From Gammaproteobacteria bacterium (GTDB lineage: Bacteria > Pseudomonadota > Gammaproteobacteria > Steroidobacterales > Steroidobacteraceae): a DNA stretch of 29,344 bases. The stretch covers positions 1 through 29,344 of the forward strand of contig JAQGOE010000311.1 of NCBI GenBank assembly GCA_028293725.1, read 5' to 3'. The translations under genes were made by a program, and so were the position numbers. The notes below the pieces were generated by a model. The model was not told where the DNA came from, searched no databases, and worked only from the letters and a program-made list of their open reading frames with translations. Below, in pieces: positions 14,653 through 21,199 of the stretch. Position 1 is the stretch's first letter. Each line of letters opens with the position of its first letter.

Positions 14653-15515
14653 TCCTTTATGGGCATGGCGCGAAGTTGGTTGACCATGGCGCGACGGTGG
14701 TCCTCGAATCCGCCCCGTCCGGGTGGGACGTCCTGATTGCGCGGAAAGGCCGAATCAAGCATGTCGTAGAGATCGCGTACTTCCTCGCGAAATTCCATGT
14801 GAGTGAGAATGTAGGGAGCGTTGTTGCGAATGCCCTCGATGACGCGGGCGCCCAACTCGACGGGATCCATCCACGACGCGGTCATCTCTTTGGCCGCAGC
14901 GCGAGCCGCATCATCGGCCGCGCCGGCTTCGATGATTCGAGTGCGCGTACCTCCCGGAAACAGGCAGGACACGCCGATTCCGTGTGGCGCGAGCGACATG
15001 CGCAGGGATTCCGTAACGCCGCGCACCGCAAATTTGGCGGTTTGATACGCGCCGAGACCCGGTAACGGCAGCGGGACGATGCCGGCCATGGAGGAGGTGT
15101 TGACGATATGCCCGCCCTCACCGTGCTTCAGGATCAGCGGTGCGATGATCTTGGTGCCGTTGACGACGCCGCCCAGATTCACACGCAGCGCGCGGTCCCA
15201 GGCGTCGAAGTCCGGGTCGTGTGTGTCGCCGCCACCGCCCACTCCGGCGTTGTTACAAAGTACGTGAATTTTACCGAAAGCTCGGAGCGCTTCATCCGCA
15301 GCGGCGCGCACCTCGTCGCGATTGCCAACATCGGCCCGTACGAAATGCACATCGTTGCGGCCGGTGAGGACATGCCTGGCTTCCTCCAGATAACCCGGGT
15401 TGAAGTCGACGATCACGACTTTCATCCCGAGCTTCAGGAAGTTCTCGACCATGCCGTAGCCGATTCCGCTGGCGCCTCCAGTGACCACCGCGACCCGACC
15501 CGAGAAGTTTTTCAC
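14649..15515 (-). CDS. Short-chain dehydrogenase/reductase (LigD-like)
   Basis: A 288-residue classical SDR. The cofactor loop TGGASGIG is at residues 12-19, an acidic residue follows strand 2 (VDFN, Asp37, suggesting NAD preference), NNAG is at 88-91, and the catalytic Ser142-Tyr157-Lys161 (AYQTAKFAV). The sequence GVVNGTKIIAPLILKHGEGG is shared in style with the C-alpha-dehydrogenases of beta-aryl-ether degradation (LigD/LigL/LigN type). It would oxidise a secondary alcohol or reduce a ketone in the cytoplasm. The start is GTG 15513-15515. It is the last of three minus-strand genes (SDR, GST, SDR) with 19-20 bp gaps, and it converges with the carboxylase operon with a 10-bp gap. Confidence 0.88.
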   Translation of the reverse strand: MKNFSGRVAVVTGGASGIGYGMVENFLKLGMKVVIVDFNPGYLEEARHVLTGRNDVHFVRADVGNRDEVRAAADEALRAFGKIHVLCNNAGVGGGGDTHDPDFDAWDRALRVNLGGVVNGTKIIAPLILKHGEGGHIVNTSSMAGIVPLPLPGLGAYQTAKFAVRGVTESLRMSLAPHGIGVSCLFPGGTRTRIIEAGAADDAARAAAKEMTASWMDPVELGARVIEGIRNNAPYILTHMEFREEVRDLYDMLDSAFPRNQDVPPGRGGFEDHRRAMVNQLRAMPIKD

Positions 15516-15534
15516 GTGCGCACTCCCGATGATT

Positions 15535-16296
15535 TCAGCGGGCTTCGCCGGTAAAAGTCCGAAACGCGGGGTTGGTGCGGTCGGGCATTGCGAAGGCCGC
15601 CTTCACTCCCGGTCGCTCGCGCATGCGGCCCACCCAATCCACGAGGCGCGGCGCGCGCTTCTCGATGTTCATTTCGGGGAAAAGTCGTCCGAGAGCCATC
15701 CCGCCGATCGCAAAGAAGTTGATGTCCGCCAGGGTGTACATGTCGCCCGCGAGCCACGGCGTTTTCGCGAGTTGCTGCTCCACTTTGTCCACGGCCACTT
15801 CGATCTTGCGGGTCGCGTTGTCGAGATCCGACTGGCTGAATCCCGAGCGCGCGGTGCGCCACTTTTCCCGCTGCTCGTGCAGTGGGATGCGTGCCATCAA
15901 CCTTTCAAACTCGCCGCCGTCGATCGAGCGTGCTATCACGGTCACCAGGCGATGCCAGCCATGCATGGAGACATAGTTCATGACATGCTCGTCGCAGAAC
16001 TTGTTCCAGTAACGCATGCGAGCCTTGCCCAGTGCGTCCGCTGGACGCAGTGGTGGGGCGCCGGGAAATGCATCCTCCAGGTATTCGCCGATCACTGTTG
16101 TGTGGGTGACCAGTTGGCCGTCGTGGTCGAGCACAGGCACCTGGCCCTCGGGATTGATCGCGACGAACCACGGCTCGTGTTGCTCGAACTTGTGCAGATC
16201 GATGTACTGGCTCTGGAAATCGAGTCCCTTCTCCTTGAGGGAGATGAGGGCCTTCAGGGAGTTGGCGACCGGCTCGGCGTGGTAGAGCTTCAGCAT
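15535..16296 (-). CDS. Glutathione S-transferase, LigF/beta-etherase-like
   Basis: A 253-residue GST. The thioredoxin-fold N-domain runs to about residue 85: LYHAEPVANSLKALISLKEK, then KFEQHEPWFVAINPEGQVPV with the cis-proline, LDHDG, and THTTVIGEYLEDAFP where glutathione's glutamate moiety is bound. The all-helical C-domain ends with the ALADI-like hydrophobic staple box (LADINFFAI). The N-domain wording (ANSLK, KFEQHxxWF..INPxGQVPxL, T..T.I.EYLEDxFP) is the pattern of LigF, the beta-etherase that opens lignin aryl ethers with glutathione. Other GSTs acting on epoxides or isomerising substrates share it, so the reaction is not proven. It lies between two SDR genes in one operon. Confidence 0.87.
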   Translation of the reverse strand: MLKLYHAEPVANSLKALISLKEKGLDFQSQYIDLHKFEQHEPWFVAINPEGQVPVLDHDGQLVTHTTVIGEYLEDAFPGAPPLRPADALGKARMRYWNKFCDEHVMNYVSMHGWHRLVTVIARSIDGGEFERLMARIPLHEQREKWRTARSGFSQSDLDNATRKIEVAVDKVEQQLAKTPWLAGDMYTLADINFFAIGGMALGRLFPEMNIEKRAPRLVDWVGRMRERPGVKAAFAMPDRTNPAFRTFTGEAR

Positions 16297-16316
16297 GACC
16301 TGTCCTTTGCTGTGAG

Positions 16317-17198
16317 TCAGGGTTTGGTGGGCGCGGGGGGGCGCGCCTGGAGCATCGCGACGAGTGCCGGATCTGTTTTCTCAGGCATTGCCGCGATGAG
16401 CGCTGCGTGACGGCCCTCTGCCGCGGACCGCCACTCCCCGTGGGTGATGACATACAACTCATCGTTTCGGACGGCCTTCAAAATGAGCGCGCCCACCTCT
16501 ACCGGCTCCATCATGCTTGGAAACATGACCTGGGCTCCCCCAGCGTTCTCGGATGCGCGAAACGCGTCGCCCACTGCGAACTGTGCTGGGCGGTTTTTGG
16601 CGAGCTCGTGAATATTGGTCCTGACGGGCCCCGGGCACAGGACGGTGACGCCGATGTTCTCCTGCGCGAGCTCCATGCGAATACATTCCGAGAGTGTGAC
16701 GACCGCCGCCTTGGCCGTTTGGTAGATGACGAACTGGGAGGGCATCGGGACGAGAGCGGCGAGAGATGCTGTGTTGACGATGTGCCCCCCTTCACCGTGT
16801 TTGCGCAGGAGCGGCAGAAACGTCTGCAGGCCATTGATGACGCCGCCGAGATTGACTGCGAGCCCAAAGTCCCAATCCGCGTAGGTGATTCCTTTGAACG
16901 GCCCCTGAATGCCCACTCCGGCGTTGTTGACGAGAACGTGAAGTTTGCCGAACACACGCTCGGTCTCGTCGGCGGCCGCAGCCATCGCCGCGCGATCGGT
17001 CACGTCGAGGCGTATGGCCTTGACGCTTCCGAGCTGGCCACGCTTTTCGAACGCCGCCAGTGCCTCGTCGATGTGGTCCTGGCGCAGGTCTGCGAGCATG
17101 ACGCGCATGCCCGCGGCAACGAATGCGTCGGCGATGCCAAGCCCGATGCCACTGGCGCCTCCGGTGATAAATGCGGTCGTTCCTGTGACGACTTTCAC
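16317..17198 (-). CDS. Short-chain dehydrogenase/reductase (LigD-like), first gene of SDR-GST-SDR operon
   Basis: I take GTG 17196-17198 as the start (293 residues). A GAGGGGGG tract lies just before it, and the open frame further upstream to 17342 is not SDR-like and would run through the divergent promoter. Motifs: TGGASGIG at 12-19, ADLR after strand 2 (Asp37), NNAG at 91-94, Ser145-Tyr159-Lys163 (IYQTAKAAV). GGVINGLQTFLPLL and the C-terminal extension of about 40 residues (YVITHGEWR..., ALVAMLQARPP) resemble the LigD-type C-alpha-dehydrogenases. It shares much sequence with the SDR at 14649-15515, so the two may be paralogues acting on opposite stereoisomers or on successive steps. Confidence 0.87.
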   Translation of the reverse strand: MKVVTGTTAFITGGASGIGLGIADAFVAAGMRVMLADLRQDHIDEALAAFEKRGQLGSVKAIRLDVTDRAAMAAAADETERVFGKLHVLVNNAGVGIQGPFKGITYADWDFGLAVNLGGVINGLQTFLPLLRKHGEGGHIVNTASLAALVPMPSQFVIYQTAKAAVVTLSECIRMELAQENIGVTVLCPGPVRTNIHELAKNRPAQFAVGDAFRASENAGGAQVMFPSMMEPVEVGALILKAVRNDELYVITHGEWRSAAEGRHAALIAAMPEKTDPALVAMLQARPPAPTKP

Positions 17199-17340
17199 TT
17201 TGCTACCCCCCTCGACCGTGTCTCCACGAGCGACATTATTGCGCTCTTTGGCCCGGATAACCGCGGGTTGCACTGTCGGGCCGCAGGTATTGCGCACAGG
17301 GGCGCGCCCGGAAGCTCGCTGGAGCGCCAATATCGGCTCC
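17199..17340. promoter_or_regulatory. Divergent control region between SDR-GST-SDR and GST-GST transcripts
   Basis: 142 bp separating oppositely oriented starts. TATTGCGC occurs twice in the same orientation (17237-17244 and 17288-17295). The first copy with its flank, TATTGCGCTCTT, matches 9 of 12 positions of the repeat core seen before the carboxylase operon (7483-7518). No clear -35/-10 pair was identified. Confidence 0.4.
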
Positions 17341-18102
17341 ATGCTGACCCTATATCACTGGGAGCCCAACGCCAATTCGGGCAAGCCCATTCTGGCCGCC
17401 CTCGAGAAGGGTGTGGAGTTCGAAAGCCGGTACATCGACATGCTGGGTTTTGAGCAGCATTCGCCCGAGTACCTCAAGGTGAATCCGAACGGGACGATTC
17501 CGGCCATGGTGCACGATGGAGTGCTGGTGCCCGAGTCCACGGTGATGATGGAGTACATCGACGCGACGTTCGAGGGTCCCTCGCTGCGGCCGAGCGATCC
17601 TTTCCAGCGCTGGCGCATGCGCTGGTGGTGCCGGTTCTTCGATCAGTTCGTCGGCCCTTCGATCAGCATGTTTGGATGGAGCTTCTTCGTGGGCCCGGCG
17701 GTCCGTCAGCGCGATCCCGAGGAGCTGAAGGCGCGCATCGAGCGGATTCCGCTGCGCGAGCGGCGCATCGCCTGGTCGAAGGCGATCTACGGCAGGTTCT
17801 CACCGGAGGAGATGGCAGAGTCGGGTCGCCGCATCGCCTTGGGTGTCGAGAATCTCGAGGCCGCGCTCACGGAGCGGCCCTGGGTCGCCGGAGACTCATA
17901 CTCCATAGCGGACATCGCGGGCTTCAACATGTTTGCCGGCCTTCCGATGATGAACCCCCAGGTTGCCAACGATACGGCGACTCCGCGCCTGATGGAGTGG
18001 CTGCGTAGGATCAATGAGCGGCCGGCGACCCGCCGACTATTCCCACTCGGTCGCACCGACCTGATGCGCCGCTACGTGCACCTCGACCGCAAGGGCGCCT
18101 GA
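17341..18102 (+). CDS. Glutathione S-transferase, LigF-like paralogue
   Basis: A 253-residue GST starting LYHWEPNANSGKPILAALEK at residue 4. It has EQHSPEYLKVNPNGTIPAMV with the cis-proline and ESTVMMEYIDATFEGPSLRP binding glutathione. The C-domain contains SIADIAGFNMF. The Asn-Ser pair in PNANS sits where the thiolate-stabilising residue of this GST subgroup lies. The open frame reaches back to 16945, but that part is antisense to the SDR gene and unlike any GST, so ATG 17341 is used. It heads a two-gene transcript with the next GST (16-bp gap), divergent from the SDR-GST-SDR operon. Cytoplasmic; substrate unknown. Confidence 0.87.
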   Translation: MLTLYHWEPNANSGKPILAALEKGVEFESRYIDMLGFEQHSPEYLKVNPNGTIPAMVHDGVLVPESTVMMEYIDATFEGPSLRPSDPFQRWRMRWWCRFFDQFVGPSISMFGWSFFVGPAVRQRDPEELKARIERIPLRERRIAWSKAIYGRFSPEEMAESGRRIALGVENLEAALTERPWVAGDSYSIADIAGFNMFAGLPMMNPQVANDTATPRLMEWLRRINERPATRRLFPLGRTDLMRRYVHLDRKGA

Positions 18103-18118
18103 GCGCCGGAATCCTGCA

Positions 18119-18904
18119 ATGTTAGAACTTCTTCATTGGGAACCCAACGGCAGCTGGCTGAAGCCGCTGATCGCGCTCCACGAAAAGAGTCTGGATTTCC
18201 GCGGCCGGTTCGTCGATGTGCTGTCCCTCGAGCACTATCGCCCTGGCTTTCTCCAACCCAGCCGCGAGACGCGGCTCAACTTGGAGGGTGAAGGGCCCAT
18301 CCTGTTTCACGACGGGTGTCAGGTCACGGAGTCCCATTTCATTACCGAGTATCTCGAAGAGGCATTTCCCGAAACGCCGTTGCGTCCGGCGGAGCCAATC
18401 GAGCAGGCACGAATTCTCGCCTGGGCCCGGTTCATCAACGAGGTGTTCATGCCGGCCGCGAATACCCTCGGATGTCACGTCTACCTTGCGCCTCAGCTCA
18501 AAGGTCGTGATGCCGCACTCGAGCCGCTCGTCGCACAGATCCCTATGCAGTATCTGCAGGAGGGTTGGAGGCGCGCTCTGACAGACAGCTATTCCGACGA
18601 GCTGATCGAGGACTCGCAGCGAAAGGTCGCGTTGGGTGTACGGCGGCTCGAAGCAGCCCTGTCCGACTCGCGATGGCTGGTGGGCTCGGCGTACTCGCTT
18701 GCCGATATTGATGCCTTCGCGATCTGCAATTCTTTGCCGGGGCTCGCGCCGGCTCTCGTGAACGAATCGACGGCGCCGCGTGTGATGGAGTGGCTGAGGC
18801 GCATACGGGTTCGTTCGGCCGTACGCGCGGCGCTTTCGGTGAGTCGCACGGGCGAGCCTGAGAAGGCCTTTGCGCCTGGACCTGAGCATTCGCGCTGGGG
18901 GTAG
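18119..18904 (+). CDS. Diverged glutathione S-transferase-like protein
   Basis: A 261-residue protein collinear with the preceding GST: LLHWEPNGSWLKPLIALHEK, then ESHFITEYLEEAFPETPLRP for the glutathione glutamate, and SLADIDAFAI in the C-domain. Two features set it apart. The PNANS catalytic loop is PNGSW, so the Asn-Ser pair has become Ser-Trp. The conserved NPxGxVP strand is replaced by a longer segment, PSRETRLNLEGEGPILFHDG, which keeps a proline but not the usual spacing. It may be a non-catalytic partner of the preceding GST or have a changed activity. The last 15 residues are a poorly conserved tail. Its TAG lies 1 bp from the convergent amidohydrolase stop. Confidence 0.8.
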   Translation: MLELLHWEPNGSWLKPLIALHEKSLDFRGRFVDVLSLEHYRPGFLQPSRETRLNLEGEGPILFHDGCQVTESHFITEYLEEAFPETPLRPAEPIEQARILAWARFINEVFMPAANTLGCHVYLAPQLKGRDAALEPLVAQIPMQYLQEGWRRALTDSYSDELIEDSQRKVALGVRRLEAALSDSRWLVGSAYSLADIDAFAICNSLPGLAPALVNESTAPRVMEWLRRIRVRSAVRAALSVSRTGEPEKAFAPGPEHSRWG

Positions 18905-18905
18905 C

Positions 18906-20018
18906 TCAGGAAGGCTTGAAGACTCGCCGCGCGTTGGCATAATAAATCTTGTCGATGACGTCCCTGGGCAAGGCCAGCCCTTTGACGTCCGCCTTGATCG
19001 CCTCTATGCGCTGAACACCCGGGGTCGCCAGGTAGGTCCAGTCGGATCGCCAGAACGTGTCGGCTTCGTGGGTGAAGCCGGCCGGATCCAACGGTGGGTT
19101 CTGCGCGCGCTCGTGCGGATTCGGCGGCTCTTCGGTCAGGTCGGTGCCATACATTAGCCGATCCTGGTATTTGACGAAGAAGCCGCGCACCTTCGCGTAG
19201 TCCGAGTGGGACTGATACTGGACCTGGGTCATCCGGGCCGCGAGATCGACGTTCGCGTTGGGGTAGGCGTCGAGAAATTTCGCCAGCTCGTCGACACTCC
19301 ACTCCAGGCTCGCCATGTGTGCGCCGACGAATGACAGGTGTGGATGTCGGGCGACGAATCGATCGCGCGCAGCCAGCAACGTTTCGTAGGACGGCAGCTC
19401 CGGATGAAGGTACATGTGGTATTCCGGATGCTCTCGGAAATAGCTCCGGTCATTGTCCGTGGTCATCTGCTCGAGCGGTAACCAGCAGTTCTTGGGCTCC
19501 GCCTGGTGTGCGATGAGTGGAATCCCAAGCGCTTCGAGGTGCGCCATCACCGGGTCGAATCGCGGGTCATCCAACATGATGAAATGACCCTGCGCATCTT
19601 TTGCGACCATGCCGATATTCTTCCAGACCTTCACGCCGAGAGCGCCGCGCTGCACCTCGGTATCGATCCGCCGGATGGTGTCCTGAGCCCAGGTTTTCTC
19701 GCCGAAACCTTTGATGGGGAAGGTGGTGATAAAGTGAAAGCGCTGCGGATCCGCGCTGTGCAATTTGTGGGCAACTTCCGCCTGTTGGCTGAGCGCCGGA
19801 AAGTCGGGGTAGTCGACATTGATGGATAGGATCTCGAAGCCGTCCCGCGCGGCAATCTTCAGAAAATACCCATCAGCCGTATTGACGTGCACGTGCGCAT
19901 CGAATTTTTTCACGTGCGCGAAGTCGGCAACCGCATAGGGCTGTGCGGCGCGCGCGACAGCAGCCGCTGTAAGCAACAGGGTGCACAGTGTGCCGGCAAG
20001 ACTTCGACGTTCGAACAT
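18906..20018 (-). CDS. Exported amidohydrolase-2 family metal hydrolase/decarboxylase
   Basis: From ATG 20016-20018 the product has 370 residues with a Sec signal peptide (MFERRSLAGTLCTLLLTAAA, cleavage after ARA near residue 24). The longer frame to 20168 overlaps the AgaS gene and lacks a signal, so it is not used. The mature part is a TIM barrel of the amidohydrolase-2 type (relatives of ACMSD/gamma-resorcylate decarboxylase and lactonases): FDAHVHVN with His42 and His44, GVKVWKNIG, PLIAHQAEP, FVGAHMASLEW, and YGTDL as the late Asp. This places a metal-dependent hydrolase in the periplasm. It is the last gene of a TonB receptor-AgaS-amidohydrolase operon (2-bp gap to AgaS), so its substrate is probably part of a glycan or amino-sugar conjugate imported by that receptor (inference). 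Confidence 0.83.
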   Translation of the reverse strand: MFERRSLAGTLCTLLLTAAAVARAAQPYAVADFAHVKKFDAHVHVNTADGYFLKIAARDGFEILSINVDYPDFPALSQQAEVAHKLHSADPQRFHFITTFPIKGFGEKTWAQDTIRRIDTEVQRGALGVKVWKNIGMVAKDAQGHFIMLDDPRFDPVMAHLEALGIPLIAHQAEPKNCWLPLEQMTTDNDRSYFREHPEYHMYLHPELPSYETLLAARDRFVARHPHLSFVGAHMASLEWSVDELAKFLDAYPNANVDLAARMTQVQYQSHSDYAKVRGFFVKYQDRLMYGTDLTEEPPNPHERAQNPPLDPAGFTHEADTFWRSDWTYLATPGVQRIEAIKADVKGLALPRDVIDKIYYANARRVFKPS

Positions 20019-20020
20019 AG

Positions 20021-21187
20021 TCAGCGACTCCCATCCCATGGATAGATCGTAACACCCTGCACGACGCGATTGACCGTCCCCGCCGAGTTGGGTTGGTCGG
20101 GCCGCAGTGCCAGTCTCAGCGACTGGAAGAAGGCCAGGGTCTGGACGAATACCGCGTAGGGAAAGCATAACCGCAGATCGGATGCCGCTGCGACACCGGG
20201 CAATACCAGGTCATCCGGGTGTCGGCTGCCTCGTATTGCGTCGCCGGTCAGCGCAATGATCCTTCCGGCAATGCCGTCGGCGCGCAACTCGTTGAGCAAG
20301 TCCGTCTCGTACCGGCGCGTGTAAGGATCATGGCAGTGGAGGAGCACTACGAGCGTTTTGCGGTTGAGGATGGTTTTCGGTCCGTGACGAAAGCCGAGGG
20401 GCGTTTCGGCCACGGCGACGATCCTTCCATCGCTGAGCTCGAGCATCTTCAAGGCCGCCTCACGCGCCAGGCCCCGCAATTCGTTGCTTCCCAGGTAGAC
20501 AACTCGCTCGAACCCGGTGCGCGCCAATGTCTCGATCGAGTCGATTAGTGCGGCGAGCGTCTCATCCGCCCATCTGGCGAGCTTCACGGGCGCGTGCGCG
20601 TCGGAATCCAACAGGTCGAAGGCGAGGGCCGCGGCGAGCAACATCCCCGAGAAGCTGGATGTCATGGCAAAACCGCGGTCGTTGGCCTCCTCCGGAAGGA
20701 GGATGACGTGACTATTCCGAACGCTCTGCGCCTGACGATACAGGGCGCCTTCCTTGTTACACGTCACGATCAAGTGGTGGCATTCCCGTACGGCTTGCTC
20801 GGCAAGCATCAGCGCCGCGACGCTCTCCGGACTGTTGCCCGATCGTGCGAATGAGACCAGGAGTGTGGGTGTCGCCTCGGGAAGCCATGTCCGAGGAGAC
20901 CCAACAATATCGGTGGTCGCCACCGCATCGACCCGAAGACCGGTGCGACGGGTTAGGGCCGGTGCCAGGCATTCGCCCACGAATGCGGAGGTTCCCGCAC
21001 CCGTCAGCACGATGCGCATTTCTTTGCGCTTCAGTAACGGTTCGAGGAAGGCGGCCAACGCGGCGGAGCCACTTTCCGCGATGCGCTGAACCTTCGTCCA
21101 GGTCGCCGGCTGTTGCGAGATCTCGCGTGCCGTCCAGTAGCCCCCGGCCTCTTCGAGTTGGCCGGGGGATATTCCGAGGTAATCCAT
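20021..21187 (-). CDS. agaS: AgaS-type SIS-domain sugar isomerase/deaminase
   Basis: A 388-residue double-SIS protein. The N-terminal TAREISQQPATW is the hallmark of the AgaS/GlmS isomerase-like group. SIS-1 shows LTGAGTSAFVGE (61-72) and VSFARSGNSPES (111-122); NDRGFAMTSSFSGM follows. SIS-2 has RVVYLGSNELRGLAREAALK, LELSDGRIVAVAETPLGFRH with GPK, and PYTRRYETDLLNEL. AgaS converts D-galactosamine-6-phosphate to tagatose-6-phosphate and ammonia in N-acetylgalactosamine use; closely related proteins act on other 6-phospho-amino sugars. It sits 12 bp after the TonB receptor and 2 bp before the amidohydrolase. The kinase, AgaA deacetylase and aldolase of a full pathway are not in the window. The divergent DeoR regulator is AgaR-like, which supports the name. 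Confidence 0.85.
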   Translation of the reverse strand: MDYLGISPGQLEEAGGYWTAREISQQPATWTKVQRIAESGSAALAAFLEPLLKRKEMRIVLTGAGTSAFVGECLAPALTRRTGLRVDAVATTDIVGSPRTWLPEATPTLLVSFARSGNSPESVAALMLAEQAVRECHHLIVTCNKEGALYRQAQSVRNSHVILLPEEANDRGFAMTSSFSGMLLAAALAFDLLDSDAHAPVKLARWADETLAALIDSIETLARTGFERVVYLGSNELRGLAREAALKMLELSDGRIVAVAETPLGFRHGPKTILNRKTLVVLLHCHDPYTRRYETDLLNELRADGIAGRIIALTGDAIRGSRHPDDLVLPGVAAASDLRLCFPYAVFVQTLAFFQSLRLALRPDQPNSAGTVNRVVQGVTIYPWDGSR

Positions 21188-21199
21188 ATGCGCCGCTGG

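Noticed and set aside
15481..16410. 309-codon plus-strand ORF opposite the SDR and GST genes
   Set aside because: Crosses two well-supported minus-strand genes and has no recognisable domain.
16945..17340. N-terminal extension of the GST at 17341
   Set aside because: Antisense to the SDR coding region and promoter; GST homology begins exactly at ATG 17341.
20019..20168. 50-codon N-terminal extension of the amidohydrolase
   Set aside because: Overlaps the agaS gene and would bury the clear Sec signal peptide that follows ATG 20016-20018.
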